DNA from: Cyanobium sp. CACIAM 14
GTDB lineage: Bacteria; Cyanobacteriota; Cyanobacteriia; PCC-6307; Cyanobiaceae
Assembly: GCA_000708525.1 (NCBI GenBank)
Contig: JMRP01000016.1
Location: 1-57,753, forward strand
Length of the DNA stretch: 57,753 nucleotides
Reading direction: 5' to 3'
Part shown: positions 35,878-44,714 of the stretch, in pieces
Numbering within the stretch: the first letter of the stretch is position 1
How the letters are laid out: each line of letters begins with the position of its first letter
Translations under genes and position numbers: made by a program
The notes under the pieces: model-generated
What the model saw: the letters and a program-made list of their open reading frames with translations, nothing else
Database searches by the model: none
What the model was told of the DNA's origin: nothing

Positions 35878-37070
35878 CCCAGATCCTTACCCATTTTGTC
35901 AATCTTATGGTCGGCAGCATCATGCTGGTGGTTACGGTTGCCGGCATCTTCTACTATCTGGCCGCCTGTTACGCGGTCTTTCGATTCAAGCAGGAAAGCC
36001 ATGGGGATCATGCGCTGATCCAGCCCCCTGTCACGATCGTCAAACCCCTCCATGGGGCTGATTCAGACACCTACGGGGCTCTGGAGAGTTTCTGCTGCCA
36101 GAACTATCCATGTTTCCAGATGATCTTTTCAGTTCGCTCCCCCGCTGACCCTGTGGTAGCGGTGGTTGAACAACTGATCCACGATTATCCTCACCTCGAC
36201 CTCTGCCTGGTCGTCAGTGATCACAGCTGGGGGGCCAACAACAAGGTCAACAACATGGCCAACGCACTGGCACATGCCAAACATCCCATCTATGTGTTTG
36301 CAGATAGCGATATATGGGTCCAGCCTGACGACCTGGTTCGGATCCTGCAGCCGCTGGCGAATCCCCATGTTGGTCTGATCACCACCATGTACCGCACCCG
36401 GCCCAAGGGCTGGTTGGCGGCCTTCGAGGCACTGGGGACTTCGACGGAGTTCTTCCCCTCCGTCCTTCTGGCCCGCCAGCTGGAGGGCATGGCCTTTGCT
36501 TTCGGAGCCACCATCGTCATCCGTCGGGATGTGCTGGAATCTTTCGGCGGGTTACCTGTCATTGCCAACTATCTGGCGGATGATTACAAGATCGGCGCCT
36601 GCACAGCCAAGGCCGGTTACCAGGTGGTCCTTTCCGATTGTGTGGTGGAACACGCACTGACAACCGCAGATCTCAAGTCGTTGATCCTCCATCAGTTGCG
36701 CTGGGTCCGTGGAAACAGGTTTTCTCGCCCCTGGGGCACGCTGGGACTTCTGTTCAGCTACGGCACCGTCTCGAGCCTGGCATTTCTCCTGCTCACCAAC
36801 GGATCTTTGCTTGCGGTGCTGCTGTTCAGCCTCTCATGGATGCTCAGGTATCTCCTGGGATGGATGGTAGGTGTGCGTCTGCTCCAAGACCAACCGGCTA
36901 GCCGCCTCCTCTGGCTGGCACCGGTCCGTGATCTGGTGAGTTTTTTGATCTGGTCGGCTAGCTGGTTCGGTTCTGATGTTGTATGGAACAACCGTCATTT
37001 CAGGCTCTCCAAGGGTGGATGGATCAGGGAATATCCCTCACCGACATCCCCGTTGCCCCCCCTCCGTTGA
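35874..37070 (+). CDS. hpnI: HpnI, ceramide-glucosyltransferase-like hopanoid glycosyltransferase
   Basis: 398 residues, GT family 21-like, membrane-anchored. After an N-terminal helix the GT-A domain shows VTIVKPLHGADSDTY, a DXD-type FADSDIW, and ADDYKIG. The HQLRW segment stands at the (Q/R)XXRW position, here with His first. C-terminal hydrophobic helices follow. In Burkholderia HpnI adds N-acetylglucosamine to bacteriohopanetetrol. TTG 35874 is the longest start; ATG 35907 (MVGSIMLVV) may be the true one. It converges with the ABC exporter gene. Confidence 0.9.
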   Translation: MPQILTHFVNLMVGSIMLVVTVAGIFYYLAACYAVFRFKQESHGDHALIQPPVTIVKPLHGADSDTYGALESFCCQNYPCFQMIFSVRSPADPVVAVVEQLIHDYPHLDLCLVVSDHSWGANNKVNNMANALAHAKHPIYVFADSDIWVQPDDLVRILQPLANPHVGLITTMYRTRPKGWLAAFEALGTSTEFFPSVLLARQLEGMAFAFGATIVIRRDVLESFGGLPVIANYLADDYKIGACTAKAGYQVVLSDCVVEHALTTADLKSLILHQLRWVRGNRFSRPWGTLGLLFSYGTVSSLAFLLLTNGSLLAVLLFSLSWMLRYLLGWMVGVRLLQDQPASRLLWLAPVRDLVSFLIWSASWFGSDVVWNNRHFRLSKGGWIREYPSPTSPLPPLR

Positions 37071-37116
37071 CTGGCTGGTGAGAGTTGATGCTGCAGATTC
37101 TGGCCCTCCATGCCGA

Positions 37117-37133
37117 ACGCCGACAGTCGGTGT
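37117..37133. terminator. Possible hairpin between hpnI and the ABC gene
   Basis: A 7-bp stem ACGCCGA/TCGGTGT with a three-base loop lies between the convergent hpnI and ABC gene ends. There is no T run, so its role as a terminator is uncertain. Confidence 0.25.
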
Positions 37134-37135
37134 CG

Positions 37136-38767
37136 TCACCATGGCTTCGCAGAGGCTGCTGAGACAACTTTTCCATCCTCCAGCTTGACCAATCTATCGG
37201 CCAGATGAAAATATCGGTCATCATGGGTGATGACGATGATTGTTTTACCCTGTCGATTCATTTCCGGCAGGATCTGCTGATAGAATAACTCTTTGAACGA
37301 AGGATCCTGATCCGCCGCCCATTCATCAAAGAGATAGATTGATCGGTCTTCAAGATAGGCGGTCAGCAGTGCCAGGCGTTTGCGTTGCCCCTGGGAGAGG
37401 TGAATACTGGAGAACCTCCCTCCCTCTACCCTGACCTTTCCAGATAGCCTCAGTTTCTGGAGATAGAGCTCTGCTTTTCTGTCAAGCTGCCGATGCCCAA
37501 GACCAAGCAATCTTTCAAACAGATGGAAGTCTGAGAAGACGGCTGAAAAATGCTGCCGATACCATTCGCGGTTGTCCTCATTGATCTGGATGCCATTGAT
37601 TCTCACTTCACCGGACTCTGGCGCATAGAGACCGGCAATCAATTTTGCGAGTGTCGACTTTCCACTGCCGTTGCCACCGATGATGAACAGTAACTCACCC
37701 CTCCTGATCTCCAGGTCGACAGGGCCCAAGACGAAACTATCGTCGGCATCTTCTTTGTAGTATGGATAGACAACATTTCTGAGCTCCAGCCTCGTCCAGG
37801 CACTGTCATCCAGCGAGCTTTCCTTGATCGCTTCCTGGTGCAGAGCCAGAGACAACCCCAGAGAGCTGATCTTCCGAAGGGACACATTGGACTTGCTCAG
37901 ATAAGGAAGATTATTGACAATATTATCAATTGGCAGCATCATGAATGTGAAGGTAAGAATGTAGCTTGAGACCATCTGCCTGCTGGAGGCAATCCATTGA
38001 GGTAACGCAAACAAAATGATCCCAGCCGCAACGAAAAATATCAACTTTCCGACACTTGAAGAGATGGCAAAGCGAACGAGACCCTGAATGCTGAGATTCC
38101 TAAATCGTCTGGCGCTTGTTTCCACTTCCTCATCCAGAAAGGCAAGACGTCTGCGCTGGTTGAGCTTGAGTTCCTTGATCCCTTCCGTGGTGCTTCGGAA
38201 ATGGCTGAACAGCTGGTCCTCCTCGTCTCTCGCATGCTTCAGAAACCACTCCCCTGACCTCACGAAGCGGATGCAGGTGAGGGCCGCCAGGCTGCAGAGA
38301 ACCACCGTCAGCACCAGCCCCGTCCAGGAGAGCCAGGTGATGTACACCAGGCAACCCACCGCAGTGGCAAGATCGATGCAGACAAAGGGGATGCGCTCGA
38401 TCGCATCGGTGATGGCATGAACATCCTGAGTGAGACTCGCCATCAACCTCGGGCCCCCAAGCTCTTCCAGTCGATTCAGTTCGGTCTGAATGATCTGGCG
38501 AACCAGTCTGATTCGCATCTGCAAAACGGCACCCTGGGACAGATGCACAAGCACCACCTGCGAAACAATGCTGGTGACCAAGGCCACCACCATGAGCCCT
38601 GCGAACCCTGCCATCAGCCATTCCCCATTGCCAGCGGTGGGCTGATTGATCGCATGGCTGATGAGGCCGATCAAGGCGGCGGAGCTCCCTCCGCTGAGAA
38701 TCCCCGTGATGACCGCGATCAGCATCCTTCGCCCGGATGAGCGCAGCAGAAAGCGAATCAGCTCCAT
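37136..38767 (-). CDS. Cyclic-peptide-export-type ABC transporter (PvdE/SyrD/YojI family)
   Basis: 543 residues, a fused six-helix membrane domain and ATPase. Walker A is GGNGSGKS (364-371), the signature is LSQGQ (458-462), Walker B is IYLFDE (477-482) and the switch His is 515. The membrane domain and the FSDFHLF Q-loop region match exporters such as PvdE and YojI. It opposes the hpn operon and lies at its end, in the most AT-rich stretch of the locus. No peptide synthetase or precursor gene is nearby, so the substrate is unknown; export of hopanoid or another lipid is only a speculation. Confidence 0.88.
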   Translation of the reverse strand: MELIRFLLRSSGRRMLIAVITGILSGGSSAALIGLISHAINQPTAGNGEWLMAGFAGLMVVALVTSIVSQVVLVHLSQGAVLQMRIRLVRQIIQTELNRLEELGGPRLMASLTQDVHAITDAIERIPFVCIDLATAVGCLVYITWLSWTGLVLTVVLCSLAALTCIRFVRSGEWFLKHARDEEDQLFSHFRSTTEGIKELKLNQRRRLAFLDEEVETSARRFRNLSIQGLVRFAISSSVGKLIFFVAAGIILFALPQWIASSRQMVSSYILTFTFMMLPIDNIVNNLPYLSKSNVSLRKISSLGLSLALHQEAIKESSLDDSAWTRLELRNVVYPYYKEDADDSFVLGPVDLEIRRGELLFIIGGNGSGKSTLAKLIAGLYAPESGEVRINGIQINEDNREWYRQHFSAVFSDFHLFERLLGLGHRQLDRKAELYLQKLRLSGKVRVEGGRFSSIHLSQGQRKRLALLTAYLEDRSIYLFDEWAADQDPSFKELFYQQILPEMNRQGKTIIVITHDDRYFHLADRLVKLEDGKVVSAASAKPW

Positions 38768-39374
38768 GTCATGGGGGATTTACATCGGCAAGAAATCACA
38801 CATCCTCAGCGGATCTTTTCCAGCGGTCTGTCGTTTCCCTGTCCTTTCATGCTTCCACGCATGCTGCCGATCGGCCGGATCTCCTCTTCGCGACCCGAGC
38901 GACAGGGAGGCATGCCTGGAGAGTGCGGGAACCCGCGACCCCGGCGAACACGGCGACCTCGGCGACCCCATCCAATCCGACCACTTCAACTTTATGCATT
39001 TCTTTTCATCCATTTCTTTGCATCGATCCCAGACGTGCCTTCCAATTCAGACATCGTTCTGAGAGCCTGCACCTCCGGGTCGCCGAGGCCAAGCATCCTA
39101 TGGGAGCGCAGGCTTGCCCCCCGGCGGCGGCGGAACTGGCGCCTTCCCCCTTCCCAGCGCCGTGCAGCGCCCCACCGCGCCCGACCCTGCTCGCCCGGCC
39201 AGCGGGCAGCCGGCGGCTCCGGACCCGCCCCGGGCTGCAGCTCCGCGCGCGGCGTGTCCATCCGTTCGCGGCCTCTCCTCTCGGCCTTCCGCCCATGGCC
39301 CTCCGAGGCTCCGGTCCGTTTCACGCCCTTCGCAGCGCCGCGGCCCATAGAGTCGGGTCAACCGGTACCTGCCC
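38768..39374. other. 607-base intergenic stretch at the right edge of the hopanoid locus
   Basis: No supported gene. The left third is AT-richer (promoter of the ABC gene expected). It includes a perfect 10-base palindrome AGGCATGCCT at 38908-38917. From about 39100 the sequence turns very GC-rich and resembles core leader sequence before ispH. Long open frames here have no recognisable protein character. Confidence 0.5.
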
Positions 39375-40583
39375 GTGGACACCCGTGCCTTCAAGCGCTC
39401 CCTGCACCATTCGGATCGCTACAACCGCCGTGGCTTCGGCCTGGGCGAGGAGGTCGCGGACAGTCTCGAGCAGGCCTACCAGAGCCATCTGATCGCCAGC
39501 CTGCGGGAGCATGGCCATGTGCTCCAGCGGGGCCGGCTGAAGATCCGCCTGGCGGAAGCCTTCGGCTTCTGCTGGGGCGTGGAGCGGGCGGTGGCGATGG
39601 CCTACGAGACCCGCCGGCACTATCCCAGCGAGCGGATCTGGATCACCAACGAGATCATCCACAACCCCTCGGTCAACGCCCATCTGCGCCAGATGGACGT
39701 CCGCTTCATTCCGGTCGACGACGACGTCAAGGACTTCTCCGACGTGGGCACCGGCGATGTGGTGATCCTGCCGGCCTTCGGGGCCACGGTGCAGGAGATG
39801 CAGCTGCTCAACGAGCGGGGCTGTCACATCGTCGACACCACCTGCCCCTGGGTCTCGAAGGTGTGGAACACGGTCGAGAAGCACAAGAAGCACGCCTTCA
39901 CCTCGATCATCCACGGCAAGGTGAAGCACGAGGAAACGCTCGCCACCAGCTCCTTCGCCGGCACCTATCTGGTGGTGCTCGATCTGGCCGAGGCCCGCAT
40001 GGTCTGCGATTACATCCTCACCGGCGGCCAGGGCGCGACCGATCGCAAGGCCTTCATGAGGCATTTCGTCAACGCCTGCTCCCCCGGCTTCGATCCCGAC
40101 CGGGACCTGGTGCGGGTGGGCGTCGCCAACCAGACCACCATGCTCAAGAGCGAGACCGAGGAAATCGGCAGGCTGTTCGAACGCACGATGATGCAGCGCT
40201 ACGGGCCCGGCGAACTCGACCAGCACTTCCTTGCCTTCAACACCATCTGCGATGCGACCCAGGAGCGGCAGGACGCCATGTTCGCCCTGGTGGACGAACC
40301 CCTCGACCTGATGGTGGTGATCGGCGGCTACAACTCCTCCAACACCACCCACCTGCAGGAGATCGCCGTGAGCCGCGGCATCCGCTCCTTCCACATCGAC
40401 ACTCCCGAGCGGATCGGGCCCGGCAACCGCATCGAGCACAAACCCCTGGGTGGCGCCATGGAGACGGTGGAGCCCTTCCTGCCGGACGGACCGATCACCG
40501 TCGGCCTCACCTCCGGTGCCTCCACCCCCGACCGCGTGGTGGAAGACGTGATCGAACGCCTGGTGGAGCTCAGCGAGGAGTGA
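39375..40583 (+). CDS. ispH: 4-hydroxy-3-methylbut-2-enyl diphosphate reductase
   Basis: The last MEP-pathway enzyme, an iron-sulfur reductase giving IPP and DMAPP, precursors of chlorophyll, carotenoids and, here, hopanoids. At 402 residues it is the longer cyanobacterial/plant form. The three cluster cysteines are visible in [19 protein letters not shown] and FNTICDAT. The GTG start at 39375 ([13 protein letters not shown]) agrees with picocyanobacterial homologues. It restores core gene order after the hopanoid locus. Confidence 0.96.
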   Translation: MDTRAFKRSLHHSDRYNRRGFGLGEEVADSLEQAYQSHLIASLREHGHVLQRGRLKIRLAEAFGFCWGVERAVAMAYETRRHYPSERIWITNEIIHNPSVNAHLRQMDVRFIPVDDDVKDFSDVGTGDVVILPAFGATVQEMQLLNERGCHIVDTTCPWVSKVWNTVEKHKKHAFTSIIHGKVKHEETLATSSFAGTYLVVLDLAEARMVCDYILTGGQGATDRKAFMRHFVNACSPGFDPDRDLVRVGVANQTTMLKSETEEIGRLFERTMMQRYGPGELDQHFLAFNTICDATQERQDAMFALVDEPLDLMVVIGGYNSSNTTHLQEIAVSRGIRSFHIDTPERIGPGNRIEHKPLGGAMETVEPFLPDGPITVGLTSGASTPDRVVEDVIERLVELSEE

Positions 40584-40773
40584 GGACCCGGCCAGGATCG
40601 GCACACCGGCGAGCGGGACGCGGACGGGTGGCTTTACATTCACCTCAGGTTTCGTCTCCTGCCATCGCCCGCCACCGGCTCCCCAGGCATCCCGGGCACT
40701 CACCGGCACCGGGGCCGAAACCTCCGCTCTTTCCTGCCTCTCCGCTCTGACCGACCGCACGCCCCTGATCACG

Positions 40774-41442
40774 ATGGCGGCAGGCCCTTCCCTGCAGCAC
40801 GACCCCGGCGCCGACCTGCCGCAGCCCCTGCGGGAGAGCAGCGAGCCCACCGTCCGCCGCTACGCCAGCACCTTCGCCGATCTGATGGAGATGCGCGCGC
40901 CGGCGGCCGTGGTGGGTGCCTACCTGGATCGCCACGAAGGCTGGTTCCGTCGTTGTGCAGCGCCGATGAAGGTCGCCCCGATCGGCCACCGGGGCTACGT
41001 GCTCACCCTGGGCCGGTTCGGCAACTTCGGCTTCGAGGTGGAGCCCACCATCGGCCTTGAGCTGCTGCCGGAGGCGGCCGGTGTCTACCGCATCATCACC
41101 GTCCCGGTGTCGGACGGAGATCCTGCCCTGAGCGGCCTCTACGACGTCGAATTCGTCGCCTCCCTGTGCCTCGACGAGGCCAGCGGCTCCGAGGTGTCGA
41201 GCGAGGAGGTGGATGGGGTGATGCAACACACCCTGGTGCGCTGGCAGCTCGACCTGGCCGTCTGGCTGCGTCTGCCCAGCATGCTCTCGCTGCTGCCCGA
41301 GCCACTGCTGCAGAGCAGCGGCGATCACCTGCTGCGCCAGATCGTGCGGCAGATCTCGCGGCGGCTCACCTGGAAGGTGCAGGAGGATTTCCATGCCAGC
41401 CACGGCATCCCCTGCCCTCCCCGCCGTCGGGCCCAGTTCTGA
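40774..41442 (+). CDS. DUF1997 family protein
   Basis: 222 residues, a cyanobacterial and plastid family of unknown function. The pattern YASTFADLMEMRAPAAVVGAYLDRHEGWFRRCAAPMKV and the RWQLDLAVWLRLP region are characteristic. The fold appears alpha/beta without membrane segments, perhaps a lipid- or pigment-binding SRPBCC-like shape. It converges with the DUF4079 gene, 19 bases apart. Confidence 0.8.
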   Translation: MAAGPSLQHDPGADLPQPLRESSEPTVRRYASTFADLMEMRAPAAVVGAYLDRHEGWFRRCAAPMKVAPIGHRGYVLTLGRFGNFGFEVEPTIGLELLPEAAGVYRIITVPVSDGDPALSGLYDVEFVASLCLDEASGSEVSSEEVDGVMQHTLVRWQLDLAVWLRLPSMLSLLPEPLLQSSGDHLLRQIVRQISRRLTWKVQEDFHASHGIPCPPRRRAQF

Positions 41443-41461
41443 AGGCCGGGCCCCATGGGCT

Positions 41462-41932
41462 TCAGGGGGCGGTGAGGATCTTGTTGACGATCTGCATGCC
41501 ACTGACGGCCTGCCAGAGGAACAGGGTCATCACGGTCATGTTGAGGCCCACGTGAACCTTGCGCGCGATCAGGTTGCCTGCCTGCATCAGCGGGGACAGG
41601 GCGGCGGCGATGGCGACCAGGGAGATCATCCCGAGCCCCACCAGCAGGTGGGGGCCCACGAAGAGCTTGCCGTTGTTCGCGTAGGTCACGGCCATGCCGC
41701 CGACGCAACCAAGGACCATCAGGGCGAGGACGGCGCTGCCGAAGAGGAAATGGCGTTTGGCGAACTGGCCCTTGACCAGTTGCTTGCGATCCTCCGCCTC
41801 GGCGGTGCGGGTCTTCTTGGCCTTGATGCCGAGCACCATGGCGTAGCCCGCCAGGCCCAGCAGCACCCACATCAGCAGGGGGTGCACGAAATTCAGACTG
41901 AACGCGAGTGAGGCGGGGAGGGCGGCGAACAT
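41462..41932 (-). CDS. DUF4079 membrane protein
   Basis: 156 residues with four hydrophobic segments: NFVHPLLMWVLLGLAGYAMVLG, HFLFGSAVLALMVLGCVGGMAV, LLVGLGMISLVAIAAALSPLMQ and LNMTVMTLFLWQAVSGMQIVN. Conserved His residues near the helices recall haem-binding cytochrome b-type bundles, but function is unknown. ATG 41932 is chosen; the frame extends upstream only through non-conserved sequence. It follows purH on the same strand by 79 bases. Confidence 0.8.
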   Translation of the reverse strand: MFAALPASLAFSLNFVHPLLMWVLLGLAGYAMVLGIKAKKTRTAEAEDRKQLVKGQFAKRHFLFGSAVLALMVLGCVGGMAVTYANNGKLFVGPHLLVGLGMISLVAIAAALSPLMQAGNLIARKVHVGLNMTVMTLFLWQAVSGMQIVNKILTAP

Positions 41933-42011
41933 GGCGCGGGGAGGCTCCGCGGAGCCAGGCCCAGGGCCAGGGCCCGCATTGAACGCATCGAAGTTACAAC
42001 TCTCGCCGGCC

Positions 42012-43559
42012 TCAGTGCAGAAAATGGCGACGGCCGGTGACCACCATCGCCAGGCCGTGGGCGTTGCAGGCCGCGATCGAGTCCGCATCGCGTCTGCTGC
42101 CCCCGGGCTGGATCACCGCGCTGATGCCGTGCCGTGCCGCCAGCAGCACCGTGTCGTCGAAGGGGAAGAAACCGTCGCTGGCCAGGACCGCACCGCGGGC
42201 GTTCTCACCGGCGGCCTCGAGCGCCAGACGGGCCGATCCCACGCGGTTCATCTGGCCTGCCCCGACTCCCAGGGTGAGCCCTTCCCGGGCCACGAGGATC
42301 GCATTGGAGCGGACGTGGCGAACCACCTGCCAGGCGAAGCGCAGATCCCGCCATTCCGCCTCGCTGGGGGGCCGCTCACTCACCACCTGCCAGGTGTCCG
42401 GATCGATCGGCAGGTCATCGGCCTGCTGGGCCAGCACGCCCCCGAGCACGCTGCGCAGTTGGAGGCGCCCTGAGGCCGCGGCCACGGCCCCGGGGGCGAG
42501 CTCGAGCAGGCGGAGGTTGGCCTTGGTGGCCAGGTGCTGGCGGGCCTCCTCCGAGAAGGAGGGCGCCACCACGCACTCCAGGAACAGCCCGGTCAGGTGC
42601 TCGGCGGCGGTCCGGTCCACCGGCCCGTTGAGGGCCACGATGCCGCCGAAGGCCGAGGTCCGGTCGGCGTCCAGGGCCCTCTGGAGAGCCTGGGCAGGAG
42701 CGGCGCCGAGGGCAACCCCGCACGGGTTGGTGTGCTTGATCACCACCGCCGCCGGCTCGGCCCCCGGGCCGTAACCGAACGCGGCCACGGTGGTGAGGGC
42801 CGCCTCCAGGTCGATGAGGTTGTTGTAGCTGAGCTCCTTGCCCTGGAGCTGGCGGGCCGCCCCCCAGCCCGCGCCTGCCTCCCCGTACCAGCGGGCGCTC
42901 TGGTGCGGGTTCTCGCCGTAGCGGAGCACCTGCCGCACCGGCAACTCCAGATGCAGGGGGGAGGCCACGCTCTCGCCGCCGAGACGGGTGTCGATCCAGG
43001 CGGCGATCGCGGCGTCGTAGGCGGCCGTGTGCGCGAAGGCCGCGAGGGCGAGCCGGCGCCGCAGGGCGTCGTCGACCCGGCCGGCGGCCAGGGCCTCCAG
43101 GAACCCGGGATACTGGTGGGGATCGGTGAGCACCGCCACATCGGCGTGGTTCTTGGCCGCCGCGCGCACCATGGCCGGGCCGCCGATGTCGATGGTCTCG
43201 ATGGCGGTCTCCCAGCTCACGGCGGGATCGGCCACCGTCTCCCGGAAGGGATAGAGATTGACCACCACGACATCGATGGGGGAGATCGCCTGCGCCTCCA
43301 GGTCTGCCCGGTGGGCGGGATCGTCCCGGCGGGCAAGGATGCCGCCATGGATGCGTGGATGGAGGGTCTTGACACGGCCGCCAAGGATCTCGGGGGCGCC
43401 GGTGTGGTCCGCCACCCTGGTGACCTCCAGCCCGGCGGCGGCCAGGGCGGCGGCGGTGCCGCCACTGGAGAGCAGGGTGAATCCCCGGGCCAGCAACCCC
43501 TCCGCCAGCGGCACCAGGCCCCGCTTGTCGGACACGCTGAGAAGGGCCGTGGGAGCCAT
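42012..43559 (-). CDS. purH: Bifunctional AICAR formyltransferase/IMP cyclohydrolase
   Basis: A 515-residue enzyme for the last two steps of IMP synthesis. The N-terminal cyclohydrolase part (ALLSVSDKRGLVPLAEGL, LHPRIHGGILARRD) joins the formyltransferase part with RYGENPHQSARWY, LQGKELSYNNLIDLEAA and KHTNPCGVALG. The length is normal and no key residues are missing. It is divergent from the esterase gene across 56 bases. Confidence 0.97.
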   Translation of the reverse strand: MAPTALLSVSDKRGLVPLAEGLLARGFTLLSSGGTAAALAAAGLEVTRVADHTGAPEILGGRVKTLHPRIHGGILARRDDPAHRADLEAQAISPIDVVVVNLYPFRETVADPAVSWETAIETIDIGGPAMVRAAAKNHADVAVLTDPHQYPGFLEALAAGRVDDALRRRLALAAFAHTAAYDAAIAAWIDTRLGGESVASPLHLELPVRQVLRYGENPHQSARWYGEAGAGWGAARQLQGKELSYNNLIDLEAALTTVAAFGYGPGAEPAAVVIKHTNPCGVALGAAPAQALQRALDADRTSAFGGIVALNGPVDRTAAEHLTGLFLECVVAPSFSEEARQHLATKANLRLLELAPGAVAAASGRLQLRSVLGGVLAQQADDLPIDPDTWQVVSERPPSEAEWRDLRFAWQVVRHVRSNAILVAREGLTLGVGAGQMNRVGSARLALEAAGENARGAVLASDGFFPFDDTVLLAARHGISAVIQPGGSRRDADSIAACNAHGLAMVVTGRRHFLH

Positions 43560-43615
43560 GACGGCGGAAAGGGCGGTGGAGGGGCCAACCTACGCAGCAG
43601 CCGCCTACCGCCACC

Positions 43616-44293
43616 GTGACCACCGATGCCTGCGCCGGGACCCTCCGGTGCGACGACGACGGCACTGCTCTGTGGATCGGCCCCCGGCAGGCCGACCGAC
43701 GCCTGGTGCTGCTGCACGGCTGGGGCGCCGATGCCGATGACCTGCTGGATCTGGGCGAGATCCTGCTGGGTGGGGACCCCGCCCGCGCCGGCGTCAGCGT
43801 GGTGGCGCTGCGGGCGCCGCTGCCCCACCCGGGCGGCGCCGGCCGCCAGTGGTACGACCTGCAGCAGCCTGAATGGCCCCAGCTGCCCCAGGCACTGCAG
43901 GACCTCAGGCGGCGGCTGCTGGCCCTGGAGACGAGCGTGCCCCTGGCGAACACTGCGCTCCTGGGCTTCTCCCAGGGGGCGGCCATGGCCATCGACGTGG
44001 CCACCGGCGGCGGATCCGATGCTTCGGAGCCTCTGCGGCTGGCGGCCCTGATCGGCTGCAGCGGCTACCCCCACCCTGACTGGCGACCGCGGCGGCCACG
44101 TACGGAGATCCTGCTCACCCATGGAGAGCAGGATCCTGTGGTGCCTTTCGGGGCGAGCCTGTCCCTCGAGCGGTCGCTCACCGAGGCGGGGGGATCGGTG
44201 CAGCGGCTGGCCTTCCCAGGCGGCCACTGCATCGATCCCGGCCTGATGGACACCATGGGGGACTTTCTGCGGCGCCGTTGGCGGATGGGCTGA
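43616..44293 (+). CDS. Alpha/beta-hydrolase, carboxylesterase/lysophospholipase type
   Basis: 225 residues of the small cytosolic esterase family (COG0400-like). LLHGWGADADD forms the oxyanion region. GFSQGAAMA holds the nucleophile Ser, HGEQDPVVPF the Asp and FPGGHCI the His, a complete triad. The GTG start at 43616 is the only reasonable one. The natural substrate is not predictable. It converges with the DUF3155 gene. Confidence 0.85.
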   Translation: MTTDACAGTLRCDDDGTALWIGPRQADRRLVLLHGWGADADDLLDLGEILLGGDPARAGVSVVALRAPLPHPGGAGRQWYDLQQPEWPQLPQALQDLRRRLLALETSVPLANTALLGFSQGAAMAIDVATGGGSDASEPLRLAALIGCSGYPHPDWRPRRPRTEILLTHGEQDPVVPFGASLSLERSLTEAGGSVQRLAFPGGHCIDPGLMDTMGDFLRRRWRMG

Positions 44294-44342
44294 GCAAGAG
44301 ATCCGGCCAGCGGCCTCAGCCCTGCCGAGCCGTCAGAACGGC

Positions 44343-44714
44343 TCAGACGAAGGCGTACTCGTACTCCTCCATCTCCTCCCAGTCGTCGGAGGCGAGGGCC
44401 TCGAGACCTTCGAACAGCACCTCTTCACCGATGCTGTCGACGATGCGGCGGAGAGCCGGGAACAGGAAGTAGTTCTCTTCGGCGTACTGGGCACTGAACA
44501 GACCTTTCTCCCCCCAGAAGAAGCGATCGGTGGTGTGCTCGTTGCGGCGCACGTTGAGGATCGCCGGAGCGACCAGTTCCGTTTCAGCGATGTAGCGGCG
44601 AGCTGCCGTGACCGGCTTGTGGGAACCGGTTTCGAGGTTGAAGGTGGGGACATGGGCAAGAACCCGCTGTCCGGCGAGACGACGGCGACTGATCCGCTTG
44701 CGCTTCTTGGACAT
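44343..44714 (-). CDS. DUF3155 family protein
   Basis: 123 residues, a cyanobacterial protein of unknown function. A basic N-terminus (MSKKRKRISRRRLAGQRVLAHVP) is followed by SHKPVTAARRYIAE and an acidic C-terminus (DDWEEMEEYEYAFV). The strong charge asymmetry suggests nucleic-acid or ribosome contact, but this is inference. ATG 44714 is chosen because the frame upstream is not conserved in character. Confidence 0.8.
   Translation of the reverse strand: MSKKRKRISRRRLAGQRVLAHVPTFNLETGSHKPVTAARRYIAETELVAPAILNVRRNEHTTDRFFWGEKGLFSAQYAEENYFLFPALRRIVDSIGEEVLFEGLEALASDDWEEMEEYEYAFV

Larger units (their letters stand above)
23355..38767. other. Hopanoid biosynthesis locus (accessory region)
   Basis: Eleven genes between the core genes sfsA and ispH. 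Nine are recognisable hopanoid or terpenoid genes; one RND permease and one ABC exporter sit among them. G+C is clearly lower than in the flanks over much of it: a 60-base stretch at 28441 has 31 G+C, at 33841 has 29, and at 37921 has 24, against 43 of 60 at 43861. Genes at the left edge (hpnB, shc) are closer to host composition. No integrase, IS or tRNA junction is visible at either edge. Confidence 0.85.

Noticed and set aside
38992-39348. Possible gene on the minus strand before ispH
   Set aside because: Gly/Arg-rich composition, no motif, and similar open frames on every strand here.
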